Shown here: in pieces, positions 1 through 8,645 of the stretch
How positions within the stretch are numbered: position 1 is the first letter of the stretch
Layout: each line of letters opens with the position of its first letter
Assembly: GCA_035293565.1 (NCBI GenBank)
Contig: DATGMP010000160.1
Location: 62,001 to 126,000, forward strand
Length of the DNA stretch: 64,000 bases
Direction of reading: 5' to 3'
Origin: DATGMP01 sp035293565
GTDB lineage: Bacteria; Pseudomonadota; Alphaproteobacteria; BOG-932; Roseiterribacteraceae
The notes under the pieces: generated by a model
The model's database searches: none
What the model was told of the DNA's origin: nothing
The model's input: the letters and a program-made list of their open reading frames with translations, nothing else
Translations under genes and position numbers: made by a program

Positions 1-222
1 TTCTTTTCAGGGCGTACGGCTGAGACATTTGGAATTGTGGCCGGTCAAATGGCTGTGACAGAAAGATGCTGCTCAATGGCGGCCCTGTGCCTTAGCCAAA
101 GGGTCGCCGATAAGGCCGCGGCGCTGCCCTGGGCGCGGATCGCGGTCGCGCCCGAGCCGACCGAGGACGCGCTCTTGTCGCTTCTGCCGGCGCCGCCGCC
201 AATCGGGAGGAACAATGGATAA
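1..222 (+). CDS. hemD: Uroporphyrinogen-III synthase HemD, C-terminal fragment
   Basis: The frame is open from base 1 and stops at 220-222, so only about the last 73 residues are visible. The fragment reads FFSGRTAETF near its start and VAPEPTEDALLSLL near its end. Both are typical of the second HemD domain, which has a SPR(S/T)A-type strand followed by a final helix. HemD closes hydroxymethylbilane to uroporphyrinogen III in the tetrapyrrole pathway. The stop overlaps the start of the next gene by 8 nt, so translation is probably coupled. The order hemD, mitofilin-like gene, hemY-like gene is a known alphaproteobacterial arrangement and supports the call. The 5' part, including the true start, lies outside the window. 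Confidence 0.75.
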   Translation, partial: FFSGRTAETFGIVAGQMAVTERCCSMAALCLSQRVADKAAALPWARIAVAPEPTEDALLSLLPAPPPIGRNNG

Positions 223-1678
223 CGCGACCAGCCCCGAAGGGAAGGCGGCCGCGCTGACCGAAAAGATCGTCGAGGCCTTCGGCGGAATTCGGCCGATGGC
301 GGCGAAGCTCGATATGCCTGTCACGACTGTCCAAGGCTGGAAGAAGCGCGGGGCGATCCCGGCGGCTCGTCATCCCGATATTCTGGCGGCCGCGGCGCGC
401 GAGACGATCGCGATCGATCCCGACGAGCTGGAGCAGACCGATCCCGGCGGCGCCAATTCGAAATTGGAGGCGCGCCCACCGGGGCTCGATCGGTTGGGCT
501 CGGCCTCACAGAACCGCGGCGGTTCTGTTGCTTTGGCCGTGGCTGGCTTGGCGCTCCTGATCACGCTCGGAGCGGGTGCGGCGGGCTGGGTTCTTTATGT
601 TCAGCCAATGGAGCAGCGGGTTGCAAGCCTGGAGAGCCGCGTCGCGACGCTGGAGCCCGGCAGCAATCTGGTCCGGCGCCTTGATGTGCTGGAGGCCGAG
701 ATTGCCCAAAAGCCGCCGGTCGCCGCCGGCTCCCAGCCGAGCGCCCAGGGCAATGAGGCAGCGCCGGCGAATGGGGACAGGCTGGCCGCTCTCGAGCAGC
801 AGGTCGCGGACATCAAGTCCGGCGCCGCCCAGACGCAGGAGCTCACGAAGCGGCTCTCCGACCTGCAAATCGTCGCCGGCGGCCGCGAGCTGCTCGCGCA
901 GTCGATCCGCGACATCCAATCCTCGACGGCCGCCACCCAAGGCGAGGTCGAGCGGCTCGACAACGCGCTGAAGGCGGTCGGCCAAAGGCTCGATCAGGTC
1001 GACGCCGTGCTTTCCGAGCGGCGCCAGCAGGCATTGCGCGCAGAGGCCGTGGTTCTGGCCATCGGACAGTTGCGGGCCGCCCTCCATACATCGAAGCCAT
1101 TCGCGCGCGAGATCGCCTCGGTTCGCGCCATCACCGCCGACGACAAGGAGATGGGCGCGCTTCTGGACCAGCTTCAGCCGATGGCGGAGTCGGGCGTGCC
1201 GAACGAGGATGATCTCAGAACCGAGTTCGGCCGGCTGGCGCCTGAGATCGTGCGCAGCTCGGTGGTCGGGGACGGATCTAGCTGGTGGCGCCAAATGCTT
1301 TACCGGGTCGAATCCGTCGTCTCGATCCGGCGCGTCGGCCAGGCCGTGCCCGGCGACAAGACGGACGCCATTGTCGCCCGTGCCGAGGCGAAGCTCGACG
1401 AGGACGATCTCAAGAGCGCCGTCGATACGCTCCACGCGTTGGCCGGTCTGCCCGCCCAGGTGGCCGCGGCCTGGCTTCATGACGCGGAGCAGAGAATCCA
1501 GGTCGATGCGGGCGAAGCGGAATTGAGCCGCCTCGCCATCGACCGTGTCGCCGCGGGACCCGATAGGACCGCTTCCCAGGGGTCGGTTCCGACGCCAAAC
1601 ACTGCACCGGCCCAGGCGCCGCCGCAGACCTCGGATCCCACACCGGCGCCCGATCATCCCGCAGAGCAATCGCGATGA
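215..1678 (+). CDS. Mitofilin-like (COG4223-type) inner-membrane protein with N-terminal HTH domain
   Basis: This 487-residue protein has three visible parts. Residues about 14-56 form a small helix-turn-helix resembling the carph-isopro/Cro-like fold (FGGIRPMAAKL, then VTTVQGWKKRGAIP). One transmembrane segment lies at about 104-128. A long Ala/Gln/Glu/Leu-rich periplasmic region follows, with predicted coiled coil at about 130-290, and ends in a Pro-rich low-complexity tail. The coiled coil plus C-terminal helical region is the usual shape of the alphaproteobacterial mitofilin/MICOS-related family found downstream of hemC-hemD. The gene overlaps hemD by 8 nt and the next gene by 4 nt (ATGA), so it is an operon member. 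The HTH suggests a cytoplasmic DNA- or partner-binding face on a membrane anchor. That role is inference. Confidence 0.72.
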   Translation: MDNATSPEGKAAALTEKIVEAFGGIRPMAAKLDMPVTTVQGWKKRGAIPAARHPDILAAAARETIAIDPDELEQTDPGGANSKLEARPPGLDRLGSASQNRGGSVALAVAGLALLITLGAGAAGWVLYVQPMEQRVASLESRVATLEPGSNLVRRLDVLEAEIAQKPPVAAGSQPSAQGNEAAPANGDRLAALEQQVADIKSGAAQTQELTKRLSDLQIVAGGRELLAQSIRDIQSSTAATQGEVERLDNALKAVGQRLDQVDAVLSERRQQALRAEAVVLAIGQLRAALHTSKPFAREIASVRAITADDKEMGALLDQLQPMAESGVPNEDDLRTEFGRLAPEIVRSSVVGDGSSWWRQMLYRVESVVSIRRVGQAVPGDKTDAIVARAEAKLDEDDLKSAVDTLHALAGLPAQVAAAWLHDAEQRIQVDAGEAELSRLAIDRVAAGPDRTASQGSVPTPNTAPAQAPPQTSDPTPAPDHPAEQSR

Positions 1679-2892
1679 TTCGCGGCCTCTGGTTTTTCGC
1701 CCAGTTGGCCGTTCTGGTCGTAATCGCAGTCCTGCTGGCCGAGCAGCCGGGCTCGGCTTCCATCGAGTGGCACGGCTGGCTCGTTGAGACTTCGGCCGGG
1801 ATGCTGGTCGCATTCGTCGTCGTGCTGGCGCTGGTCCTGATCGTTCTTTGGCGGCTCTGGCGCGGCGTCACGGCAACGCCGCACGCGATCAATCGCTATC
1901 GCCGCAATCGGCGGCGGGCCCGCGGGAATGCGGCGCTCGTCCGATCCCTGTCGGCGATCGCGTCGGAGGAGGGCGCGGCGGCGCTTCGGCATGTCCGCGA
2001 CGCGAACGAGATCGCTGAGCCGGCGCTGGCGCATCTGGCCGCGGCCGAGGCGGCCGAGCTGGCGGGCGACACGGAGCGCGCCGAGACGGAATATGGCCGC
2101 CTCCGCGAGCGGCCCGAGACCGCGCTCATCGGACTGCGCGGCCTCATCGGCCTGGCCGAGCGGCGCGGCGACCTCGCCAAGGCGACCGAATTTGCGCGCG
2201 AGGCGCGGCGGCTGGCGCCGAAGAGTCCCTGGGCGGCCCGCCGGTTGTTCGAGCTGGAATCGTTGACCGGCGCCTTCGCCGAGGCCGAGCGGACGCTCGC
2301 CGATGCGACCAGGATCAAGGCCGTGCCGGCGGCGGAATCCGATCGGCTTCTGGCGCGCCTCATCCTCGCCCGCGCCTCGACGGCCGAAACGGCCGGCAAC
2401 GAGGCCGAGGCGCTGGCGGACGCGACCCGGGCCCATGAGCTGGATCCGGCGCTAGCCGATGCCGCGGTGACCGCCGCGCGCCTTCTTGTGCGGGCCGGCC
2501 GGACGCCGGCGGCAGAGCGCATCTTGACGGAATCCTGGATGGCCGGCGCCGATTCGGCAATCGCGCGCGCCTGGCTGGCTTTGGCGCCATCCGGCGATCC
2601 ACAGGCGCAACTTCGTCAGGCCGAGCGGCTCCATGCGCTGGACCGCGACAATCCCGAAGGCCGGCTCGCGCTGGCCGAGGCCGAGCTCGCGGCCGGACGC
2701 TGGGCCGAGGCGCGGCAGCATCTGGCGCAAGTCGGCAACCAGACGACGCGGCGCTATTTCCGGCTGATGGCCTATCTGGAAAGCGCGTCCGGCAACGCGG
2801 CGGGAGCCCGGTCCTGGTTCGAGAAATCGCTGGCGGCCCCGCCCGATCCCGGCCTGGCCGCCCCGCTGTCGCTCGAACCGGCGCGGGCCTAG
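1675..2892 (+). CDS. hemY: HemY-type membrane TPR protein
   Basis: The 405-residue protein starts with two transmembrane helices (about 5-22 and 40-60) separated by a short periplasmic loop (EQPGSASIEWHGW). This is the signature layout of the HemY N-terminal domain. The rest is a long Ala/Glu/Leu/Arg-rich run of helical hairpins consistent with TPR repeats. In proteobacteria this protein is encoded next to hemD and is associated with heme synthesis, but its biochemical role is not settled. It should not be confused with the HemY protoporphyrinogen oxidase of Gram-positives. The start ATG overlaps the upstream stop (ATGA), so the gene is translationally coupled. Confidence 0.82.
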   Translation: MIRGLWFFAQLAVLVVIAVLLAEQPGSASIEWHGWLVETSAGMLVAFVVVLALVLIVLWRLWRGVTATPHAINRYRRNRRRARGNAALVRSLSAIASEEGAAALRHVRDANEIAEPALAHLAAAEAAELAGDTERAETEYGRLRERPETALIGLRGLIGLAERRGDLAKATEFAREARRLAPKSPWAARRLFELESLTGAFAEAERTLADATRIKAVPAAESDRLLARLILARASTAETAGNEAEALADATRAHELDPALADAAVTAARLLVRAGRTPAAERILTESWMAGADSAIARAWLALAPSGDPQAQLRQAERLHALDRDNPEGRLALAEAELAAGRWAEARQHLAQVGNQTTRRYFRLMAYLESASGNAAGARSWFEKSLAAPPDPGLAAPLSLEPARA

Positions 2893-3557
2893 GGAAGGCT
2901 CCGGGGGCGGAGCAGGCCGCCCAGCGCCATACCGGCCAGGAAGCCGCCGATATGGGCAATCCACGCCACCGGCGTTCCCTGGGCGCCGACGCCCAGAATC
3001 CCGGTCACCGCCATCAGCCCGATCCACAGCAACGCCATCGGCGCCAGCCCCATCGGCCGACGTCCGCGCCGATAGACGCCCCAAATCACCAGGAGCGCGC
3101 CGAATGTCCCGCTGATCGCGGCCGACGCGCCGATCAGCAGATCGCCGCTTTCGCCCCCGTCGAGGGCGCCCTCCAAGAGCGCCCCCGCGATCCCCGACAG
3201 AAGGTAGATGACGAGGAATCGCGCGGCCCCAAGCGGCCGCTCCACGCCCGGCCCGAAGGCGAGCAGCGTGACCATATTGATGCCGAGATGGGCCCAGCTT
3301 CCATGGAGGAACTGGTAGGTGATCAACGAGACCACCGGCAGCCAGTCGATCGGCCCGCGAAGCGAGGCCGGGTCGAAGCCGAGCCAGCTCACGACGATAT
3401 CGTCCTGCTCCGGCGGCAGGAAAATCCGCGCGAGATGGACGGCGATATTGATCGCGATCAGCCAACCGGTCGCGGGCGGGACCCGCAGCATGGGCTCACG
3501 GGGTCTAGGCGGCGGCTGAATTTGGGGCGAGGGATCGGGGGGTGGATAGGCGCTCAC
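2889..3557 (-). CDS. Rhomboid-family intramembrane serine protease
   Basis: The protein has about six hydrophobic helices and the full rhomboid signature: an HLGINM stretch (His and Asn), the catalytic-Ser loop GASAAISG, and a C-terminal helix with the catalytic His (WIAHIGG). Rhomboids cleave transmembrane substrates within the inner membrane. I chose the GTG at 3557-3555, giving about 222 residues that begin with a Pro-rich cytoplasmic tail. An upstream ATG at 3680 would add a stretch that looks non-conserved and approaches the tRNA, and an ATG at 3491 is also possible. The gene converges on the hemY-like gene with a 4-nt 3' overlap. The substrate is unknown. Confidence 0.85.
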   Translation of the reverse strand: MSAYPPPDPSPQIQPPPRPREPMLRVPPATGWLIAINIAVHLARIFLPPEQDDIVVSWLGFDPASLRGPIDWLPVVSLITYQFLHGSWAHLGINMVTLLAFGPGVERPLGAARFLVIYLLSGIAGALLEGALDGGESGDLLIGASAAISGTFGALLVIWGVYRRGRRPMGLAPMALLWIGLMAVTGILGVGAQGTPVAWIAHIGGFLAGMALGGLLRPRSLP

Positions 3558-3691
3558 GACGGGCCTTATGCCTCGGCGCTCATACCCGCGGCAAGGCGGC
3601 CCTGGGACGCGGCTGGACAAGTCCTGGTGAGGCGCTTGCGCCTTCGCCGCTGTTTTCAGTATGGTGCGGCCCGCTTCCACCTAAGCACGGC

Positions 3692-3766
3692 GCCGAAATA
3701 GCTCAGCGGTAGAGCAACCGATTCGTAATCGGTAGGTCCCCAGTTCAAATCTGGGTTTCGGCACCA
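3692..3766 (+). tRNA. tRNA-Thr (anticodon CGT)
   Basis: A cloverleaf can be drawn. The acceptor stem GCCGAAA pairs with TTTCGGC, followed by discriminator A and an encoded CCA. The D-arm contains AGCTCAGCGGTAGAGC. The anticodon stem ACCGA/TCGGT encloses the loop TTCGTAA with CGT at positions 34-36, reading codon ACG. The T-arm contains GTTCAAAT. It is the only tRNA on the plus strand in this window and lies between the divergent rhomboid and pepF genes. Confidence 0.96.
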
Positions 3767-3883
3767 TTCCACCGCAGGCGCGGCAATAACGCCAGTCTGT
3801 GGGCGAGCGAGCGCCCGGCGCCTCTATCCTCGCCCGCCGCTCGACCCTATATCGCTGCAGAGCACCCGGCCTGAGGAGCGCGC

Positions 3884-5689
3884 ATGAGCACCGGAAGCAC
3901 TGCAGCGGCGCAGGATATCGACCGCCTACCCAATTGGGATTTGTCCGACCTTTATCCGGCGCCGGATTCACCGGAGCTCAATGGCGATCTGGACAAGTCG
4001 GACGTCGATTCCAAAGCATTCGCAGGCAAGTACCGGGGAAAGGTAGCGGCGCTGTCCGCGGCGCAGCTGGCAGAGGCCATTCAGCGCTACGAGGCGATCG
4101 ACGAGCTGCTGTCGAAGGCCAGCTCCTATGCCGGGCTGGTCTATGCCGGCGACAATGAGGATTCGGCGATCGGCCGCTTCTACCAAGGGGTCACCGAGCG
4201 GGTTACCCAGATCTCGGCAGAGCTGATCTTCTTCGGGCTGGAGATCAATCGGATCGAAGATGCCGAGATGGCGTCCAAACTGGCCGATCCGGCGCTTGCA
4301 AAATGGCGGCCATGGCTGCGCACCGTGCGGCTGTTCCGGGCGCACCAGCTGTCGGACGAGCTTGAGCGGTTGCTGCATGAGCGGCATGTGGTCGGGGCGG
4401 GCGCCTGGTCACGGCTGTTTGACCAGACGCTGGCCGGCATGCGCTTCGAGGTTCAAGGCGAACAGCTCGCGATCAGCGATGCGCTGAATCTCATGAGCGA
4501 TCACGATCGCGCCAAGCGCAAGGCGGCGGCGGAAGCGGTCGGCGCCGGCTTCGAGCGGCAGATCCGCACCTTCGCGCTCATCACCTCGACCCTGGCCAAG
4601 GACAAGCAGCTGGACGACACTTGGCGCAACTATTCGCGCCCGGTCTCCTACCGGAACCTCTCCAACCAGGTCGAGGACGAGGTCGTCGACGCGCTCGCCA
4701 GCGCGGTCAAGGGTGCCTATCCGAATCTCGCCCATCGCTATTACCGGCTGAAAGCGAAATGGCTGAATCCGGCCGAGCCGGATCCGAAGCTCGATTATTT
4801 CGACCGCAACGCGCCACTCCCCGGTGATCCGGACCGGGTCTTCGCATGGAGCGACGCGCGGGAGCTGGTGCTCGAAGCCTATGGTCGCTTCTCGCCGCGG
4901 CTGGGGGAGATCGGGCGTCGGTTCTTCGAGCGGCCCTGGATCGACGCGCCGGTGAGGCCCGGCAAGCAGTCGGGCGCCTTTGCGCACCCGACGGTGCCGA
5001 GCGCCCATCCGTATCTGCTGCTCAACTATCACGGCCGCTCGCGGGATGTGATGACGCTGGCGCATGAGCTCGGCCACGGCGTCCATCAAGTCTTGGCCGG
5101 AGCGCAGGGGCACTTCAATTCGCAGACGCCGCTGACGTTGGCCGAGACGGCCAGCGTGTTCGGCGAGATGCTGACCTTTCAGGCGCTGCTCGCCCGAACC
5201 GGCGATCCGGCGGAACGGCGCTTCCTGCTGGCGGCGAAGGTCGAGGACATGCTGAATACGGTGGTTCGGCAGATCGCCTTCTTCGATTTCGAGACGCGCG
5301 TCCATGCGGCGCGGCGAGAAGGGGAGTTGACGCCTGACCAGCTGGGCGAAATCTGGATCGCGGTGCAGACCGAGAGCCTGGGACCCGCGCTACGCTTCGA
5401 CGAAAACTATCGGAATTTCTGGGCGTACATCCCGCACTTCATTCACACGCCCTTCTACGTGTACGCCTATGCGTTCGGCGATTGCCTGGTGAACGCGCTA
5501 TACGCCGCCTATCGGCAGGCCGACGCGGGATTTGCCGAGCGCTATTTGGAGATGCTGGCCGCCGGAGGCACGAAGACTCACCGCGAGCTTCTGGCACCCT
5601 TCGGGCTCGATGCTTCCGACCCCGGCTTCTGGCAGAAGGGGCTCGGCATCATCGCCGGCTTCATAGACGAGCTGGAGCGGCTCGGCTGA
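3884..5689 (+). CDS. pepF: Oligoendopeptidase F (M3B family metallopeptidase)
   Basis: The 601-residue protein has the zinc-binding motif HELGH (H394), followed by a downstream Glu region (LAETASVFGEML), as in the M3B family. The N-terminal half is helical, and the length matches the roughly 600-residue family norm. The enzyme is cytoplasmic and degrades oligopeptides. The start ATG is preceded by GAGGAG at suitable spacing. A hairpin spans the stop codon (see 5675-5705). Identification is firm at the family level; the exact specificity is not visible. Confidence 0.93.
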   Translation: MSTGSTAAAQDIDRLPNWDLSDLYPAPDSPELNGDLDKSDVDSKAFAGKYRGKVAALSAAQLAEAIQRYEAIDELLSKASSYAGLVYAGDNEDSAIGRFYQGVTERVTQISAELIFFGLEINRIEDAEMASKLADPALAKWRPWLRTVRLFRAHQLSDELERLLHERHVVGAGAWSRLFDQTLAGMRFEVQGEQLAISDALNLMSDHDRAKRKAAAEAVGAGFERQIRTFALITSTLAKDKQLDDTWRNYSRPVSYRNLSNQVEDEVVDALASAVKGAYPNLAHRYYRLKAKWLNPAEPDPKLDYFDRNAPLPGDPDRVFAWSDARELVLEAYGRFSPRLGEIGRRFFERPWIDAPVRPGKQSGAFAHPTVPSAHPYLLLNYHGRSRDVMTLAHELGHGVHQVLAGAQGHFNSQTPLTLAETASVFGEMLTFQALLARTGDPAERRFLLAAKVEDMLNTVVRQIAFFDFETRVHAARREGELTPDQLGEIWIAVQTESLGPALRFDENYRNFWAYIPHFIHTPFYVYAYAFGDCLVNALYAAYRQADAGFAERYLEMLAAGGTKTHRELLAPFGLDASDPGFWQKGLGIIAGFIDELERLG

Positions 5690-5705
5690 GCCGAGCCGAC
5701 CGCTC
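5675..5705. terminator. Strong inverted repeat over the pepF stop (terminator-like)
   Basis: GAGCGG-CTCGGC pairs with GCCGAG-CCG(AC)CGCTC around the TGA stop, giving a long GC stem. There is no T-tract on either side, so it is not a classical intrinsic terminator. It lies between the convergent pepF and the small exported-protein gene, where a bidirectional stop or a 3'-end stabilising structure would make sense. Confidence 0.4.
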
Positions 5706-5725
5706 GTCCGGCAAAGGCTTGGAGC

Positions 5726-6025
5726 TTACTGCGCCTTCGGGGTGTGAACGAAGACGTCGCTCTGCTTCTTCCAATCCTCGCTGACCGTCGTCGCCTCTTC
5801 CTTGGCGCTCGCGATTTCGCCCGACACGCATTGCAGGTACGCGTTCATACCTTTGATGTAATTCGTGACCTTGCCCTGCGCCTCCTTCATCGCCTCGTCG
5901 GAGGCGGTCTTGCCGTCCGGGATTGCCGGCTTGGCGGGACGCGCGCCGCATTCCCTCGCCTGAGCCATGGACGAAACCGCCATCAACGCCGCCGCAGCCA
6001 CCACCGCTGTCCGTATCACCTTCAT
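5726..6025 (-). CDS. Small exported protein of unknown function
   Basis: The 99-residue protein has a clear Sec signal peptide (MKVIRTAVVAAAALMAVSS, ending MAQA before REC). The mature part, about 75 residues, is helical and charged, with two cysteines (in ECGARP and YLQCVSG) that could form a disulfide. GAGGAG lies about 6 nt before the ATG, which supports expression. I recognise no domain. It sits alone between pepF (convergent) and rpoN, in the place where many relatives carry hpf and ptsN. Confidence 0.75.
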   Translation of the reverse strand: MKVIRTAVVAAAALMAVSSMAQARECGARPAKPAIPDGKTASDEAMKEAQGKVTNYIKGMNAYLQCVSGEIASAKEEATTVSEDWKKQSDVFVHTPKAQ

Positions 6026-6180
6026 TCTCGTCTCCTCATCGGGAAAAGGGCGCTGGACCCTACTCGAAACTCACCTGATGTCACACTGAAAAAGGGGCGG
6101 AATTTGGGCCTCTAATGAAAAAAGCGCCGCAGGGTTGCGATTCATGCTACTTACGCGCGAGTCTCTGCTTGCTTGTGCGC

Positions 6181-7689
6181 TTACACTCTGCGCAAATTCT
6201 TTTCGCGTCGACGCTGAACCGACGAAGCAATTCCCAGCTGCTCGCGATATTTTGCTACCGTCCGCCGGGCGATGTCTATGCCGTCGCCTTGCAGCATGTC
6301 GACGATCGCGTCGTCGGACAAAATTTCGCGCGGACTTTCCGCGTCGATGACAGCCTTGATCCGATGACGAATGGATTCGGCCGCGAAAGAGGCTCCGCCG
6401 TCGGCGCCCTGGATCGCGGCGGAGAAAAAGTATTTCAGCTCGAACAGACCGCGGGGCGTCGCGATGTATTTGTTGTTGGTGACGCGGCTGACCGTGCTCT
6501 CATGCATGCCGATCACCTCGGCAATGTTGCGGAGCACCAGCGGCCGCAAACGGGTCACGCCATGCTGGAAGAATTCCGTCTGCTGCTGCACGATTTCGCT
6601 CGCCACCTTGAGGATCGTATTCGCGCGCTGGTCGAGCGATCTGACCAGCCAGTTGGCGGCGTTGAGGCGTTCACTCAAATATTCCCGCTCCTTGGCGGTA
6701 CGGCAGCTCTGGTTGATCTCGGCGTAATAGCGCCGATTGACCAGCAACCGGGGCAGCGTGTCAGGATTGAGCTCGACGATCCATCCGCCGGCGGGCGCCG
6801 AGCGCATCAATATGTCGGGCACGACGACGGCGGCGGTATTGGACTCGAAGCGCTCGCCCGGCTTGGGGTCGAGCGCCTTGATCTCCGCAATCATGTCGGC
6901 GAGATCGGATTGATCGACCCCGCAAATGCGGCACAGCTCTGAGAACCGGCGCTCCGCCAACAGGTGCAGATTGGCGCAGAGCGCCGCCATCGCCGGGTCG
7001 TAGCGGTTGCGATCGGCGAGCTGCAGCGCCAGGCATTCGCTCAGATTGCGCGCCAGCACGCCGGGCGGATCGAAGCGCTGCATGCGCGCCAGCACGGCCT
7101 CGACGTCACGGCGATCGACGCCCAAAGTCGCGGCCACGCTGTGGACCGCCTCGTCTCCCTCAGCCAGATAGCCCGAGGGCTCGACCGCCTCGATCAGCAG
7201 GGCGCCGATCAGCCGCGCCGCGCTGTCCGTGATGTCTGTGTTGAGCTGCTCGAAAAGATGATCGCGCAGCGACGGATCGCGCGAGAGCCGGTCCGCGGCG
7301 TCCGAAGCCTCTCCGTCGAACTCGCGACCACCCATGCCGTAGCTCGTCGTTCCGACGCGTTCATCGAGGCCGCCATCCCCGCCGTCGGGGCCATCCACGA
7401 TCGCTTCGGCGATGACGCCGGATTCGATCTGCTCGGCCTGGGCGTCCGCGGCTGCGGCACGATCGTCGCCGCCGGCCGCCGCCTCAGCCGGCTCGCCCTC
7501 ACCGCGCGGCCCGGCCTGGTCGAGATCGGGACCGCCCTCCTCGAGCAGCGGATTCTGCTGCAGCTCCTGCGCCACGAACTCGCCGATCTCGAGATTGGAA
7601 AGCTGCAGCAGCTTGATCGCCTGCTGAAGCTGCGGCGTCATGACGAGGGTCTGCGACTGCCTCAGGTCCAGTCTTTGGACGAGGGCCAT
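6181..7689 (-). CDS. rpoN: RNA polymerase sigma-54 factor
   Basis: At 502 residues this has the three RpoN regions. The N-terminal Q/L-rich activator-interacting region begins MALVQRLDLRQSQTLVMTPQ. An acidic linker at about 50-120 follows. The C-terminal part contains an HTH (IGMHESTVSRVTNNKY) and the RpoN box ARRTVAKYRE that contacts the -24 element. It directs polymerase to -24/-12 promoters with bEBP activators. AAGGGGTAGG precedes the ATG. The gene lies downstream of lptB on the same strand, as usual in alphaproteobacteria. The usual downstream hpf and ptsN are absent here. Confidence 0.97.
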   Translation of the reverse strand: MALVQRLDLRQSQTLVMTPQLQQAIKLLQLSNLEIGEFVAQELQQNPLLEEGGPDLDQAGPRGEGEPAEAAAGGDDRAAAADAQAEQIESGVIAEAIVDGPDGGDGGLDERVGTTSYGMGGREFDGEASDAADRLSRDPSLRDHLFEQLNTDITDSAARLIGALLIEAVEPSGYLAEGDEAVHSVAATLGVDRRDVEAVLARMQRFDPPGVLARNLSECLALQLADRNRYDPAMAALCANLHLLAERRFSELCRICGVDQSDLADMIAEIKALDPKPGERFESNTAAVVVPDILMRSAPAGGWIVELNPDTLPRLLVNRRYYAEINQSCRTAKEREYLSERLNAANWLVRSLDQRANTILKVASEIVQQQTEFFQHGVTRLRPLVLRNIAEVIGMHESTVSRVTNNKYIATPRGLFELKYFFSAAIQGADGGASFAAESIRHRIKAVIDAESPREILSDDAIVDMLQGDGIDIARRTVAKYREQLGIASSVQRRREKNLRRV

Positions 7690-7859
7690 TGCCTACCCCT
7701 TGCGGTGGAGCAGCATTCGTGCGCGCGCAACCGGAAGGACCGGCCTCGAGCTTAGCCGGCGCGGCATCGGGTCCTCGGACAAAAACGCATAGCGGGTTGC
7801 TCCTGCTCGCCACTCTGGCAGGTTCGGCCCGGAGGCCGAAACCAGCAAACGCCGCTACG

Positions 7860-8645
7860 CTATAGGCTGAACCTTTCACCGAGATAAACGCGGCGTACGT
7901 CTTGATGTGCCACGATTTCTGATGGTCGTCCATCCATCAGGACCGACCCGTCATGCAAAATGTATGCCCGATCGACGATGTCGAGCGTTTCGCGAACATT
8001 GTGGTCGGTGATCAAGACGCCGATTCCACGCCGGCGGAGGTGGGAGATCAGCTCGCGAATCTCGCCGATTGCGATCGGATCGATACCCGCCAGCGGCTCG
8101 TCCAGAAGCATGAATTGGGGCCTGGAGGCGAGCGCCCGTGCGATTTCGACGCGCCGCCGCTCGCCGCCCGAAAGGGCCAGCGCCGGGGTCCGTCTCAGAT
8201 GGGAAATCGAGAACTCGGCCAACAGATCGTCGAGCATCGCCTCGCGCATGTCCCGCTCGGGCTCAACCACCTCGAGCACAGCCCGGATATTCTCCTCGAC
8301 CGTGAGGCCCCTGAAGATGGAGGCCTCCTGCGGCAGATAGCCGATCCCCATCCGGGACCGGCGGTACATCGGCAGATGGGTGATATCGGTCCCATCGAGC
8401 TGGATCGCGCCGGTGTCGGCGGCGATCAGGCCGGTAATGATGTAGAAGCAGGTCGTTTTGCCGGCGCCGTTCGGGCCCAGAAGCCCGACGGCCTCGCCGC
8501 GCTGGACCGAGACGCTGACATCGCGCAGGACCGGGCGGCGCTTGAAGCTCTTGCCAAGATGAGACGCGACCAGACCGGGATTTGTCCGGACCAGCCGAGG
8601 TCCGAACACGCCGTCGCGCTGCGCGGCGCCGTTGAGCCCGCTCAA
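7860..8645 (-). CDS. lptB: LPS export ABC transporter ATP-binding protein
   Basis: This is a single ABC ATPase domain with Walker A GPNGAGKT, signature LSGGERRR, Walker B FMLLDEPLAGIDP and H-loop TDHN. The wording matches LptB, the ATPase that drives LPS extraction with LptFG. The frame stays open far upstream into lptA, but homology begins near the TTG at 8645-8643. That TTG overlaps the lptA stop (TTGA) and gives 261 residues. A GTG about 36 nt further in is an alternative. It is translationally coupled to lptA and followed by rpoN. Confidence 0.93.
   Translation of the reverse strand: MSGLNGAAQRDGVFGPRLVRTNPGLVASHLGKSFKRRPVLRDVSVSVQRGEAVGLLGPNGAGKTTCFYIITGLIAADTGAIQLDGTDITHLPMYRRSRMGIGYLPQEASIFRGLTVEENIRAVLEVVEPERDMREAMLDDLLAEFSISHLRRTPALALSGGERRRVEIARALASRPQFMLLDEPLAGIDPIAIGEIRELISHLRRRGIGVLITDHNVRETLDIVDRAYILHDGSVLMDGRPSEIVAHQDVRRVYLGERFSL

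Noticed and set aside
506..1813. A 435-codon minus-strand frame opposite the mitofilin-like gene
   Set aside because: Low-complexity Arg/Gly-rich shadow; the plus-strand gene has HTH, transmembrane and coiled-coil features.
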